The notes under the pieces were generated by a model. The model was not told where the DNA came from. It saw nothing but the letters and a program-made list of their open reading frames with translations, and ran no database searches. Shown here piece after piece: positions 15,447 to 24,835 of a DNA stretch of 64,000 nucleotides. The DNA is from Clostridium sp. AM33-3 (lineage in GTDB: Bacteria > Bacillota > Clostridia > Lachnospirales > Lachnospiraceae). Location of the stretch: assembly GCF_003480315.1 (NCBI RefSeq), contig NZ_QUIV01000013.1:1-64000 (forward strand). Reading direction: 5' to 3'. The stretch's first letter is position 1, and every line of letters begins with the position of its first letter. A program made the translations under genes and the position numbers.

Positions 15447-17117
15447 ATGGCTATGATGAACGAAATGGAATACAGAACAATCGGAAAGGCACTTGCCGGG
15501 AGCTATCGTGCAGCGGTCTATTGCAGGCTGTCAAAGGACGATGACCTGCAAGGCGAAAGTGCCAGTATCGCAAACCAGCGTGATATGCTGGAAAAATACT
15601 GCGAAAAGCAGGGATGGGAGGTTGTGGCGGTCTATCAGGACGATGGCTTCACAGGTCTTAATATGGAGCGTCCTGATTTACAGAGAATGTTGAGAGCCAT
15701 TGAGCGCAGGCAGATCAACCTTGTCATCACGAAAGACCTCAGCCGTCTGGGGCGTAACTATCTGCAAACCGGGCATTTGATTGAGGACTTTTTCCCAAGA
15801 AACGGTGTCCGCTATATCGCCATGAATGACGGTATCGACACCCTGCGGGATAACAACGATATTGCCCCGTTCAAGAATATCCTGAACGAGATGTACAGCA
15901 AGGATATTTCCAAGAAAGTCCATTCCTCTTATCTTCTGAAAGCGCAGAAAGGACAGTTTACCGGGTGTCTTGCCCCGTTTGGGTATCGGAAAGACCCGGA
16001 GGACAAAAACCATCTGCTCATTGACGAGGAAACCGCCCCGATTGTGCGGCTGATTTTCGGATATGCCCTAAACGGTCATGGTCCGAACTATATCCGCAGA
16101 CGGCTGGAGGAAGAAAAAATCCCCTGCCCCACATGGTGGAACCGGGAACGGGGGCTTCGCAATACCCGCACCAAATGGGAAAAGAAAGACCCGGAAAACG
16201 GGCGGTATATGTGGGACTTCTCCGTTATCAAAGACCTTTTGATGAATCCCGTCTACACCGGGGCGATTGCTTCCCAGAAAAAGGACTACCGTTTCAAAAT
16301 CGGCACGATTGGGGAAAAGAAGCCGGAGGACTGGATTGTGGTGGAGGGACAGCATGAACCGCTGATTGACCGCATGAGCTTTGACATTGTGCAGAACAAG
16401 CTGAAATCCCGCCAGCGTCCGGGACAGACCAATGAAATCAGCCTGTTTGCCGGACTGATAAAATGCGGTGAGTGTGGGAAGTCACTGACGATACGCTACA
16501 CAAACGCAAAACATCCCCAGCAGATTTACTCCTGCAAAACCTACAATGCCTTTGGAAAGAACCACTGCACCCAGCACCGGATTGATTATGACACCCTTTA
16601 CAGCCATGTGCTGCGGAAAATCCGGGAATGTGCCAGAGCCGCCCTGATGGACGGGGAAGCGGTTGCCGACCGCTTGACCAATACCTGTGAAGCCGAGCAG
16701 CGGGAACAGCGGGAAGCAATGGAACGCTCCCTCACAAGGGACGAGGAACGGATTGAGGTTCTGGACAAAATGGTAATGCGGCTTTATGAGGATATGATTG
16801 CAGGGCGTATCAGTGAACAGAATTTCAACACCATGCTGGAAAAGACACAGACCGAGCAGACGGAGCTTAAAACAAAAGTGTCCGAGGGCAGAAAGCGGCT
16901 GTCCGATGAAGTCCAGCTTGCCAATGACGCAAAACAATGGGTGGAAGCCATTCAGGAATACGCCAATATCACAGAGCTGGACGCAGCCACCCTCAACCGC
17001 TTAATCAAAGAAATCGTCGTGCATGAGCGCATTGACGAAGATAAAACAAGACACATTTCTATCGAAATTCATTTTAATCTCAAACCTATCCCAGAGGTGG
17101 AACAGGTCACTGCCTGA
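15447..17117 (+). CDS. tnpX: TnpX-like large serine recombinase
   Basis: A 556-residue site-specific recombinase that would excise and insert the transposon. The resolvase domain begins YRAAVYCRLSKDDD, with catalytic S29, followed by KDLSRLGRNYLQTG. The recombinase domain follows. A zinc ribbon is visible as CGECGKSLTIRY with a later Cys pair, then a coiled-coil region rich in Glu and Arg. The gene ends 66 bp from the right GA core, as in Tn4451. The start is uncertain among ATG codons at 15447, 15453, 15456 and 15465; no strong ribosome site is seen, so coupling to tnpW is likely. Confidence 0.93.
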   Translation: MAMMNEMEYRTIGKALAGSYRAAVYCRLSKDDDLQGESASIANQRDMLEKYCEKQGWEVVAVYQDDGFTGLNMERPDLQRMLRAIERRQINLVITKDLSRLGRNYLQTGHLIEDFFPRNGVRYIAMNDGIDTLRDNNDIAPFKNILNEMYSKDISKKVHSSYLLKAQKGQFTGCLAPFGYRKDPEDKNHLLIDEETAPIVRLIFGYALNGHGPNYIRRRLEEEKIPCPTWWNRERGLRNTRTKWEKKDPENGRYMWDFSVIKDLLMNPVYTGAIASQKKDYRFKIGTIGEKKPEDWIVVEGQHEPLIDRMSFDIVQNKLKSRQRPGQTNEISLFAGLIKCGECGKSLTIRYTNAKHPQQIYSCKTYNAFGKNHCTQHRIDYDTLYSHVLRKIRECARAALMDGEAVADRLTNTCEAEQREQREAMERSLTRDEERIEVLDKMVMRLYEDMIAGRISEQNFNTMLEKTQTEQTELKTKVSEGRKRLSDEVQLANDAKQWVEAIQEYANITELDAATLNRLIKEIVVHERIDEDKTRHISIEIHFNLKPIPEVEQVTA

Positions 17118-17183
17118 CCTGTCCCGCCGGGACGGTTCTCTTAAAAACACCATATAGATTTTTGTACGCCGCCGCCCGCCATC

Positions 17184-18016
17184 GAGCAGAGTTTTACACC
17201 TAATTGGGGATAAAACAGGTTAAAGCGGGCGTTGGATGCCTGCTGCCGGTAGGATTCATAACGGTTTTTTGCGCTCTGCATGGTGTCGGAAGCCGCCATC
17301 ACATCAGCTGCCGTGGCCATGCCCGCGCTCTGCTTTTTCATAGCTGCCTGATAACTGCTCTGGGCCGCCTGATAGTTTTTCTCCTCGGCCTGAGCCTTGG
17401 TATTCATCTGATTATAGGTACGCATCAGGCTCTGGGCCGTCAGCACATAGCTGTCGATCGTTTTCTGGCGGCTGGTGGTCTGGGTTTTGGATTCCTGGGA
17501 TTCCAGCTGTTTGGTGATCTGGGAAATAGACATGTTTAGCATGGAAGCATTCATTTTGTAGGTCGCCTTTGCCTCCGCATCATCCTCATACTTTTCCTGC
17601 ATAAACTTCATGTAATCCCGCTCGTCTTCCAGAGTCTTCAGCATGTTCTCATAGGTTTCCTTATTGCTGGTGTAATTGTCCAGGGCATTTTTTAGGTTCC
17701 GGTTATTCTGCACCAGCTGTTCCAGATTATTGTAATCCACGCACGTCACAGATGTATCAGTCTGAACTGCGGTATCCAATGAATCAGACTGATCTGTCAC
17801 ATTGCCAGAAGCGCTTTCAGAAACATCCGCAGCAGTTTCCGCCATCACCGGAAACGCAGCGGACGGCAGCGCCAGACCGCCTGCCGCAAGAGAAAACACC
17901 AGTGCGGTCCTGACACAGGCTGAACCAAATGCACCCATGCCGTGTTCTGTCTTTTTTCGCAAACTCCGCAGGCACATACGCTTCTGCGGCACCTTCCTGT
18001 CTGCCTGTTTTCTCAT
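17184..18016 (-). pseudogene. TolC-like protein, N-terminal half (split gene)
   Basis: First part of the TolC-like protein interrupted by the transposon. A long basic N-terminus precedes a hydrophobic export segment (TALVFSLAAGGLALPSAAF). The rest is helical coiled coil ending NARFNLFYPQLGVKLC at the GA junction. Reading runs on into transposon DNA and stops at 17141 after 14 foreign residues. Start behind AAAGGAG, 16 bp after the sister gene, so it was the last gene of the efflux operon. Without the C-terminal hairpin at 5185-5655 it cannot form the normal trimeric channel. Confidence 0.88.
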
Positions 18017-18034
18017 CACACTGCGCTCCTTTCC

Positions 18035-19204
18035 TTACTCTGCAGATGCCAGTCCGTTCACGGCCCAGTCATAATCATTCATGGCCTGTAACAGGGACAG
18101 CTTCTGGGTCTGGGCTGTCACCTGGGCGGTGGTATAAGAAGCCTTCTGGCTCTCATAGGTATTTTTTGTAATGGTTCCCGCTGCCAGCTTCGCGTCGGCA
18201 GACTTCATGGAAACCTCCTGCAGCGCCAGAGCCGACTGGGCCTGCTCATAGCTTGACTGGGCCAGAAGCAGGGAATCATAGGCAGATTTCACACTGTTGG
18301 AGATGGTCTCCCTCTGATTCTTTTCCGTCTCGCTCAGCTTCTCCTTTACGCTGTCTGTTCTGGCGTTGGTGAGTTGCTTTTTCGTCAGGCGGTAGGCGTA
18401 GCTGTTCTCCAGAGCTGTCTGGATATCTGCGTTCACATCAATGGCCGCGATCTTACTCTGGTCCGGCTCTGCAAGCTCCGCGATCTCCACATCCGCGCCG
18501 TAGCCCCAGCCTAACATCAGACACAGGCTCTCCTTTGTGGAGGCCAGATTGCTCTCGGCAGTCACCAGCGCTGCCTCCGCATTGGAGACGGACTCCTTTG
18601 CACTTAAAACCTTGGACTGGGTAGACATACCCGCTGCCAGGCGGTTCTGCTCAGACTGGTACGAAAGCTTCGCCTGCTCAATGCGGACCTTCTGGCCATC
18701 CAGGTTATAGTACTGGGTCCAGTAGGTGAGCATAAGCCCCTGTGCCTGCTTGGCCAGCTTCGCCTCGGACTGATCGTACTGGAGCCGCATGGTTGCCTGG
18801 TCATCGGTATTTTCATCGCCCTGTTCCATTAAGCTCTTTGCCTGCTGCTCATTGCGCAATGCCGCTGCCACACCACTTCCGTAGTTCGCGTCATCGGAAT
18901 CCGGGTAATTGATGTTCGAATAGATTTCATTGGCCTTATCGTAATAATCCTGGGCCACATCATCCCGGTTCTTGGTCAGATAATCCTTGTAGCTGATCTC
19001 GTTCTGGACCACAGTCGGATTGTACTCATGAACCAGATCTGAAATCTCATCAAACTCCAGCTTATTATCGCGGAGTGTCGCCCATTTTTCTGCTGAATAA
19101 GCAAATTCCGGGCTTCTCTGGGCAAATGCCTGAAATGGCATTGCCGTAATGACGCCGGCGGCAAGCACTGCGCCTGCCAACCGTTTTGCACGTTTCCGGA
19201 CCAT
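18035..19204 (-). CDS. TolC-family channel-like protein
   Basis: A 389-residue secreted helical protein. Signal peptide is LAGAVLAAGVITAMPFQAFA. Two internally similar coiled-coil halves follow, with SLCLMLGWGYGAD near the centre and a C-terminal DYDWAVNGL. This is the internal duplication of the outer-membrane efflux (TolC) family. The organism appears to have one membrane, so the protein probably extends the adaptor across the wall instead of forming an outer-membrane pore; this is inference. It lies 18 bp after the RND gene and directly before the disrupted paralog, for which it may substitute. Confidence 0.88.
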   Translation of the reverse strand: MVRKRAKRLAGAVLAAGVITAMPFQAFAQRSPEFAYSAEKWATLRDNKLEFDEISDLVHEYNPTVVQNEISYKDYLTKNRDDVAQDYYDKANEIYSNINYPDSDDANYGSGVAAALRNEQQAKSLMEQGDENTDDQATMRLQYDQSEAKLAKQAQGLMLTYWTQYYNLDGQKVRIEQAKLSYQSEQNRLAAGMSTQSKVLSAKESVSNAEAALVTAESNLASTKESLCLMLGWGYGADVEIAELAEPDQSKIAAIDVNADIQTALENSYAYRLTKKQLTNARTDSVKEKLSETEKNQRETISNSVKSAYDSLLLAQSSYEQAQSALALQEVSMKSADAKLAAGTITKNTYESQKASYTTAQVTAQTQKLSLLQAMNDYDWAVNGLASAE

Positions 19205-19221
19205 TTTTCATCTCCTCCTCA

Positions 19222-22200
19222 TTAAATATCCAGAACCTTCAATTCCTTCCTGCCATTTATCAGAGCGTAATAAACCGGCAGGATAAACAGCGCTACCAGC
19301 ACACCGACACTCAGTCCTCCAATGTTTACCACCGCAAGGCCCTGCGTGGTAGAACCGCTGCTTCCAAAGGCCATCGCCATCGGCAGCATGGAAAGAATCG
19401 TGGTCAAACTTGTCATCATGATCGGACGCATACGAGTGGCACCGGCCTCGATCAGCGCTTTCTTCAGCGGCATCTCCATACGGTACTGATTGACCGTATC
19501 TACATAGAGGATACCATTGTTTACGACGGTACCAACCAGGATCAGAAATCCCAGAATGGAGGTCATGGACATGCTGACTCCGGTCAGCTTCAGAAGTCCA
19601 AAGGAACCAACCAGGCTGAACGGGATGGTGGTCATAACCATGAAGGAGAACTTCGGGGACTCGAACTGCGCAGCCATGACCACAAAGATCAGGAATACTG
19701 CCACCGCAATCGCGTTGTACAGACCGGAGAACTCTTCCTGCATCATACGGTCTCTGGAGTTGGTGCCGCGGGTAATGGTTCCGGTCAGGTTCGGGCTGAT
19801 AACCTCACTATCGATTTTGGTCTTCACAGCCGCACTGGAGCTGCTGTCCACATAATCTGCGGAAATGGTGATCTGATAGGACTTATCCTCCTTCTCAATG
19901 GAAGACGGACTGTCCTTATAATAGATTTCTGCCACATCGGACAGCGCCACATAGCCGCCGGACGGCTTCTTTAAAATGATGCGCTCCAGCTGCGGCACGG
20001 TCTTATACTGATCCTCCGGATACTCTGCTTTGACGCTGATCTCCTGGCCGTCCACCTTTAAGGTGGTAACCTCCTCACCGTCCAGCATCTGTTTTACCAT
20101 GGTTCCGATCTGGGCTGCGGTCAGTCCTTCGGCAGAAGCAGCAACCGGGTCTACCTTAACGGCAACAACCGGCGCGGTATTCTCAATACTGGAGTGGACG
20201 TTCTTCACATCATCCCTGGCAATCAGCTCACTTACAATCTCATTGCTGACCTCCTGCAGCTCATCGTACTGGGTTCCCTTTAAGATGGCCTCGTAGCCTC
20301 GGCTCCGTCCCATCATGCTCATGGAGGTGGAGGCCTCTACCGTAATGGTACAGTTTTCCAGGTCTGCCATCTCATTCTCCCACTGGCTTACCACCTCATC
20401 AGTAGACATCTTCCGGTCATCCTTTAAATAAGCGGTAATGGTTCCTTTATCATTGTTGTAACGCAGCATATAGGATTCCACATCCTCATGAGCTGCCACG
20501 ATGGATTCTGCCTCTGCCAGGATTGCGTCTGCCTGTTCGGTAATCAGGCCCGGGCGGGTCTCAATGCTGACGCTGACGGTACCGGTATCATCGGCAGTCA
20601 TCAGCTCAGTCTGCATGCCGCTTGCCAGGAACACCGTTGCTACAATGATGCCGACGGAAGCCAGCATAACGATGGCCTTGTGTTTCAGAAGAGTCGGCAT
20701 AATCTTGCGGTATCCATCCTGTAAGAAGGTCAGCGGACGGCTAGCCGGTGCGGATGACCGCTCCTTCGGCTTATACATCATATAGCACAGCGGCACGATG
20801 GCGATTGCAGAAAGCAGGGACGCACACATACAGAATACGATGGTGTAGCCCATGGCTCCGAACATCTGGCCGCTCATACCGTTCAAGAATACCAGTGGGA
20901 TAAATACAACACAGGTGGTTACCGTGGAGCCAAAGATGGAAGCCACCACAATATTGGTTCCCTCCAAGGCCGCCTTTGCGTAGCTCAGCGCGCCCTTGTC
21001 CTGCTGCTTATCCATGGCCCTAAAGCAGCTCTCCAGCACTACGATGGAGTTATCTACCATCATGCCGACACCGAGGACCAGACCGCTCATGGTAATGATG
21101 TTCAGCGTAAATCCCGCCCGCGTCATAACGATCAGGGACATCAGGATAGAGGTCGGGATAGAGCTTCCGACGATCATGGATGCCTTGAAATCTCCGAAAA
21201 ACAGGAAAATGATGATCATGGAAATAACGACCGCCATCACCATGGTCTCTGCTACATCCTTTAAGGAGTCCTGGATGGAGTCTGCCTCATCTCTTGCTAC
21301 GGTGATGGTCAGGTCATCATCATCATTCTGCAGGCTTTTGATGACCTTCTGCACCTGCTTGGACAAATCCATGGCGGTGCTGCTCTGCTGCTTGGTCAGG
21401 GAAATGGAGATGGTCTCTTCACCATTGTAACGGGAGACGCCGCCCTTCTGCTCCTCCGCGTAGGAAACCACTGCGATATCTTCCAGGTAAATGATCTTGT
21501 TTCCGGATACCGTGATCGGCATTTCCAGCAGCTCATCCAGCGTGTCATGCTGCGTTAACGTAGACACGGATAAGTCCAGGTTGCCGGACTCTGCGCTTCC
21601 GGACGGATAGGACAGGTTGGCTGCCGACATGGCGGACTTGATATCGCTGATGCTCACATTGTACTGATCCATCATATCGGACATCAGTTCAATTTTGATA
21701 TACTCAGAGGAACCGCCCATCGTGGATACCTCTGCCACGGTGCTGAGCTTTTCCAGCTCCGACACAATCTTCTGATCTACATAGTCATAGAGATTTTCCT
21801 GGGACGGATTCGCAATGGTAAGCATCATGCTGGCCTGCGCATTCTTGTTCATCTCCATGACTGTCGGCTCTACATCGTCCGGCAGGTCACGGATGCTGTT
21901 TAAGCTCTTGGTTAAGTCGCTGTAGGCCTCATCCATATCGGTATCGTAATCATACTCCAGCATGATCATGGAACGGCCCTCACTGGTGGTGGAGCTCATA
22001 CTCTTCACACCCTCCAGCGTGCTGACCTGATCCTCGATCAGCTGCGTTACCAGCTCATCCATATCCTCCGGGCTGGCGCCGGAATAGTTTGCCATAATGA
22101 TCATCATCGGCTGATCCATATCCGGCATCTGCTCCAGTGTTGCGTTAAACACCGAAGAAATACCAAACACGATCAGGCATAAGAGCGCCATCAGCACAGT

Positions 22201-22236
22201 GACCGGACGCTTCAGTACAAATCTGGTAATTCCCAT
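19222..22236 (-). CDS. RND-family efflux pump, AcrB/HAE1-like
   Basis: A 1004-residue inner-membrane pump with the RND duplication: one membrane helix, a large extracytoplasmic loop, then helices, repeated twice. Signatures include VFGISSVFNATLEQMPDMD at the start and LGVGMMVDNSIVVLESCFRA in helix 4. There the usual Asp-Asp relay pair reads Asp-Asn, so proton coupling residues differ from AcrB. The second half ends PMAMAFGSSGSTTQGLAVVN. It lies between its adaptor and the TolC-like genes in one leftward operon. Substrate is unknown. Confidence 0.95.
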   Translation of the reverse strand: MGITRFVLKRPVTVLMALLCLIVFGISSVFNATLEQMPDMDQPMMIIMANYSGASPEDMDELVTQLIEDQVSTLEGVKSMSSTTSEGRSMIMLEYDYDTDMDEAYSDLTKSLNSIRDLPDDVEPTVMEMNKNAQASMMLTIANPSQENLYDYVDQKIVSELEKLSTVAEVSTMGGSSEYIKIELMSDMMDQYNVSISDIKSAMSAANLSYPSGSAESGNLDLSVSTLTQHDTLDELLEMPITVSGNKIIYLEDIAVVSYAEEQKGGVSRYNGEETISISLTKQQSSTAMDLSKQVQKVIKSLQNDDDDLTITVARDEADSIQDSLKDVAETMVMAVVISMIIIFLFFGDFKASMIVGSSIPTSILMSLIVMTRAGFTLNIITMSGLVLGVGMMVDNSIVVLESCFRAMDKQQDKGALSYAKAALEGTNIVVASIFGSTVTTCVVFIPLVFLNGMSGQMFGAMGYTIVFCMCASLLSAIAIVPLCYMMYKPKERSSAPASRPLTFLQDGYRKIMPTLLKHKAIVMLASVGIIVATVFLASGMQTELMTADDTGTVSVSIETRPGLITEQADAILAEAESIVAAHEDVESYMLRYNNDKGTITAYLKDDRKMSTDEVVSQWENEMADLENCTITVEASTSMSMMGRSRGYEAILKGTQYDELQEVSNEIVSELIARDDVKNVHSSIENTAPVVAVKVDPVAASAEGLTAAQIGTMVKQMLDGEEVTTLKVDGQEISVKAEYPEDQYKTVPQLERIILKKPSGGYVALSDVAEIYYKDSPSSIEKEDKSYQITISADYVDSSSSAAVKTKIDSEVISPNLTGTITRGTNSRDRMMQEEFSGLYNAIAVAVFLIFVVMAAQFESPKFSFMVMTTIPFSLVGSFGLLKLTGVSMSMTSILGFLILVGTVVNNGILYVDTVNQYRMEMPLKKALIEAGATRMRPIMMTSLTTILSMLPMAMAFGSSGSTTQGLAVVNIGGLSVGVLVALFILPVYYALINGRKELKVLDI

Positions 22237-22250
22237 TTATGTCTGCCTCC

Positions 22251-23534
22251 TTACTGTGCTTTCGGTGCTGCGTTTCCGTTCTGTGCGCCGCCAGCTGCCG
22301 GTACGCCCTGCGGTGCCTTGCTGTCTGCACCCTGACCGTCACCTGCCGGGGTCTGACCGCCTGCACCCTGTGCATCACCTGTCGGAGCACCGTTCTGTCC
22401 CTCGCCGCTGCCAGCTGCCGCATCTGCTGCCTCAGCATCGGATTTCAGGCGGATATCCGCACCCTCGTACAGATTGGAGCTCCAGGTGCTGACTACCATA
22501 TCATCGGCCTTTATACCGGAAAGGATCTGCGCGTTCTCGGAATCATAAAGGCCAATCTCCACGGAAGCCATCTTCGCCTTGCCATCTTCATATAAGTAGA
22601 CATAGCCCTTGCCGCCACTGTAGTAGATGGCATCTACCGGAACCAGCATCACATTCTCGGCGCGCCCGGTCACCAACGTGATCTTCACGGTACTTCCGAT
22701 GGCGATCTCATCGCTGCTCTCCATATCCCCCTTTACCTTGAACAGGCCATTGCTCTCATCGACCATATTGCTGATCTCGGTGATGTTTCCGGTATAGGTA
22801 TTTCCGTTTTTGGAAATCTCGAGCTCATCTCCGGTCTTTAAATTCTGTACCATACGCTGGGTCGCATAAAAGGTGATGCTGTTCTGACCCTCGCCCGCAA
22901 TGACACAGAGCTGTGCAGACTGGTTGACGCGGTCATACACATCCACGTCCACACTCTCCACGCGGCCTGCGATCGGTGCGGTGATGGTGCTGTACTCCAC
23001 CTGCTTATCGTACTGAAGCTTGGCAGATTCATACTGGAGCTGCGCGGATTTCAGACTATTCTGATACTGCTCGTACTCCTGGTCAGACAGATCGCCGCTG
23101 TCGTAAAGGATCTGCATTCTGCTTAAGTTACTCTGGGCCTGGGACAGATTGACCTGGGCGGAATCCATGCTGTTCCTTGCAGACTCCACCTGCTCGGTGT
23201 TGATCTCCATCAGCACCTGTCCCTGGCTGACCATATCACCGGCCCTGACATTCACGGCAGTCACATCACCGCCGGCCTTGGCGTACACATACACCACATC
23301 GGCTGCCTCAACCGTACCGGTCAGGCTGGAGGTTACGGAAACATCTCCCGTGGTCGGATTTGCCGCATTTACCACCGTTACCGTGGATTCCTGCATCATT
23401 CCGCCGGGACCTCCCATGCCTCCGGGACCTCCCTGACCGCCTTTTGTGCCCTTCCCTGTAAGGAAAAATGCTGCGCCTGCAAGAATGATCACTGCCGCGC
23501 CTGCTCCTGCCATGATTTTTTTCTTCTTATCCAT
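22251..23534 (-). CDS. HlyD/MFP-type efflux adaptor with Gly-rich tails
   Basis: Membrane fusion protein of about 427 residues. Start at 23534 follows AAGGAG; the earlier GTG is less likely. One N-terminal membrane anchor (MAGAGAAVIILAGAAFF) is followed by a Gly/Pro/Met linker, a barrel-sandwich lipoyl half (YAKAGGDVTAVNVRAGDMVS), a helical hairpin and the second lipoyl half (TITAPIAGRVESVDVDVYD), then beta-barrel and proximal domains. The last 50 or so residues are a low-complexity Gly, Ala and Gln tail. It adapts the RND pump downstream by 14 bp to a TolC-like partner. Confidence 0.93.
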   Translation of the reverse strand: MDKKKKIMAGAGAAVIILAGAAFFLTGKGTKGGQGGPGGMGGPGGMMQESTVTVVNAANPTTGDVSVTSSLTGTVEAADVVYVYAKAGGDVTAVNVRAGDMVSQGQVLMEINTEQVESARNSMDSAQVNLSQAQSNLSRMQILYDSGDLSDQEYEQYQNSLKSAQLQYESAKLQYDKQVEYSTITAPIAGRVESVDVDVYDRVNQSAQLCVIAGEGQNSITFYATQRMVQNLKTGDELEISKNGNTYTGNITEISNMVDESNGLFKVKGDMESSDEIAIGSTVKITLVTGRAENVMLVPVDAIYYSGGKGYVYLYEDGKAKMASVEIGLYDSENAQILSGIKADDMVVSTWSSNLYEGADIRLKSDAEAADAAAGSGEGQNGAPTGDAQGAGGQTPAGDGQGADSKAPQGVPAAGGAQNGNAAPKAQ

Positions 23535-23569
23535 CTTACACTCCTTCACCTTCTATGTTTCCTGTTACG

Positions 23570-23992
23570 TTACATGCGACTGTCCCGCAGGATCACCACC
23601 AGCACGATCATGCCTGCCACCAGAAAGCTCCATCCGGCAATATAAACCAGATGCAGGTTTTCTGTGATGCGCACCGCAGCGATTCCTGTTTTCTCCAGAA
23701 AGGAGGCTGCCGCCAGAATCCAGACTCCGGGATGATACAGCAGCGTAAAGGTCTTAAAAAACTCGGACCGCTCTGCCTCAGGCCGGAAACAGAACATCCC
23801 GGCTGACATGCCAAGGCCTCCCACGACCAGATAACACAACGCGCTGAGCATGGCCTTCACCGGAAAGGTATCAAACATTCTTTCTCCGGTCCCCAATAGC
23901 AAAATCAGGACCAGACAGATGCCCGCATACCCAAACAGTTCCTTTTTTAATATTCCGTGATCCGGTGGTCTTGCTGAAGATTTCTGGTTCAT
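23570..23992 (-). CDS. Four-helix membrane protein at head of efflux operon
   Basis: A 140-residue protein with four hydrophobic segments, starting behind AAAGGAG at 23992 and reading MNQKSSARPPDHGILKKELF. I recognise no family. It is first in the leftward efflux operon and faces the two-component system. It may assist the pump or sense envelope state; nothing in its sequence decides this. Confidence 0.7.
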   Translation of the reverse strand: MNQKSSARPPDHGILKKELFGYAGICLVLILLLGTGERMFDTFPVKAMLSALCYLVVGGLGMSAGMFCFRPEAERSEFFKTFTLLYHPGVWILAAASFLEKTGIAAVRITENLHLVYIAGWSFLVAGMIVLVVILRDSRM

Positions 23993-24047
23993 AAGGCACT
24001 CCTTTCCGCACACATTCTGACATGCTACAAAGCTTAAATAAGAAATG

Positions 24048-24118
24048 TGAGAAAAGTGTGAGAAAATCCGCATAATTCTGTGAGGAAAGTTTCAGAAGCC
24101 GGGAAAAGATGTTATAAT
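24048..24118. promoter_or_regulatory. Phased direct repeats and promoter of TCS
   Basis: TGAGAA-type hexamers begin at 24048, 24059, 24081 (TGAGGA) and 24092 (TCAGAA). All positions are multiples of 11 bp apart, so they lie on one face of the helix, the classic binding pattern of OmpR/PhoB regulators. The last repeat overlaps the -35 position of a promoter whose -10 is TATAAT (24113-24118). Autoregulation by the response regulator, and control of the divergent efflux operon, is the likely meaning. Confidence 0.65.
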
Positions 24119-24148
24119 CCCAGAAGAACGTAGAAGGGAGAAAGTTCC

Positions 24149-24835
24149 ATGCCGCACATTCTTATCACCGATGATGATCCGCACCTGCGCCGCCTGGTGC
24201 GTACCTATGCAGAACTGGAAGGCTTCGAATGCACAGAGGCCGGAGAAGGAGCCGCCGCGGTCACTGCTTTAAAGCAAAGTACCTTTGACCTGGTGCTTTT
24301 GGATGTCATGATGCCGGGACCGGACGGCTTTGAAACCCTCGAAGCCATCCGCGGCTTCAGCCAGGTACCGGTCATCATGCTGACCGCTCGAAATGAAGAA
24401 TATGATAAATTAAACGGATTCCGGCTCGGCGTCGATGACTATGTTGCAAAGCCATTCAGTCCCAAAGAGCTGATGGCCCGCATCGGAGCCGTGCTGCGCC
24501 GCACCCAGGTCCATACATCAGCACCTGTCACAAAAGAGCTTGCCTTTGGCGGACTTTCCATTTTCCCGGATTCCCGGATCGTCACATTAGACGAAAAGAA
24601 GATCTCTCTGCCGCCCAAGGAATTTGACCTGCTCTACAAGCTGGCACAGAACGAACATATCGTCCTGAGCCGCGACAAACTGCTGGAGACCGTATGGGGG
24701 TACCGGTACTGCGGGGATGCCCGCACCGTGGACACACACATCAAGTCCCTGCGGGAACACATCGGCCCTTACCGGAAGCTGATCCAGACTGTATGGGGAG
24801 TGGGGTATAAATTTGAAAAAACAGAGGAAAATTAG
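24149..24835 (+). CDS. OmpR-family response regulator
   Basis: A 228-residue regulator. The receiver domain has the acidic pair in ITDDDP, the phosphoacceptor D52 in LVLLDVMMPG, the switch Thr in IMLTARNEE and the Lys in YVAKPFSP. The C-terminal winged helix runs from about residue 125 with LPPKEFDLLYKLAQNEH and the RTVDTHIKSLREH recognition helix. It is transcribed with the histidine kinase that overlaps its end and divergently from the efflux operon. The phased repeats in between are its expected sites. Confidence 0.95.
   Translation: MPHILITDDDPHLRRLVRTYAELEGFECTEAGEGAAAVTALKQSTFDLVLLDVMMPGPDGFETLEAIRGFSQVPVIMLTARNEEYDKLNGFRLGVDDYVAKPFSPKELMARIGAVLRRTQVHTSAPVTKELAFGGLSIFPDSRIVTLDEKKISLPPKEFDLLYKLAQNEHIVLSRDKLLETVWGYRYCGDARTVDTHIKSLREHIGPYRKLIQTVWGVGYKFEKTEEN

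Larger units (their letters stand above)
5654..17185 (+). mobile_element. Tn4451-like mobilizable transposon, 11.5 kb
   Basis: The element carries tnpV, tnpW and a tnpX-like large serine recombinase at its right end, plus a MobQ relaxase, replication genes and cargo. GA occurs at both junctions (5654-5655 and 17184-17185). Joining the flanks with one GA restores the TolC-like reading frame as VKLC-SALGLDTG, which fits the sister gene. TnpX-type recombinases are known to act at a GA core. The element's left end (GAGAGCAG, later CTAATT) resembles the right chromosomal flank (GAGCAGAG, later CTAATT), as expected if the recombination sites share half-site features. No terminal repeats are needed by this mechanism. 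Confidence 0.85.
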
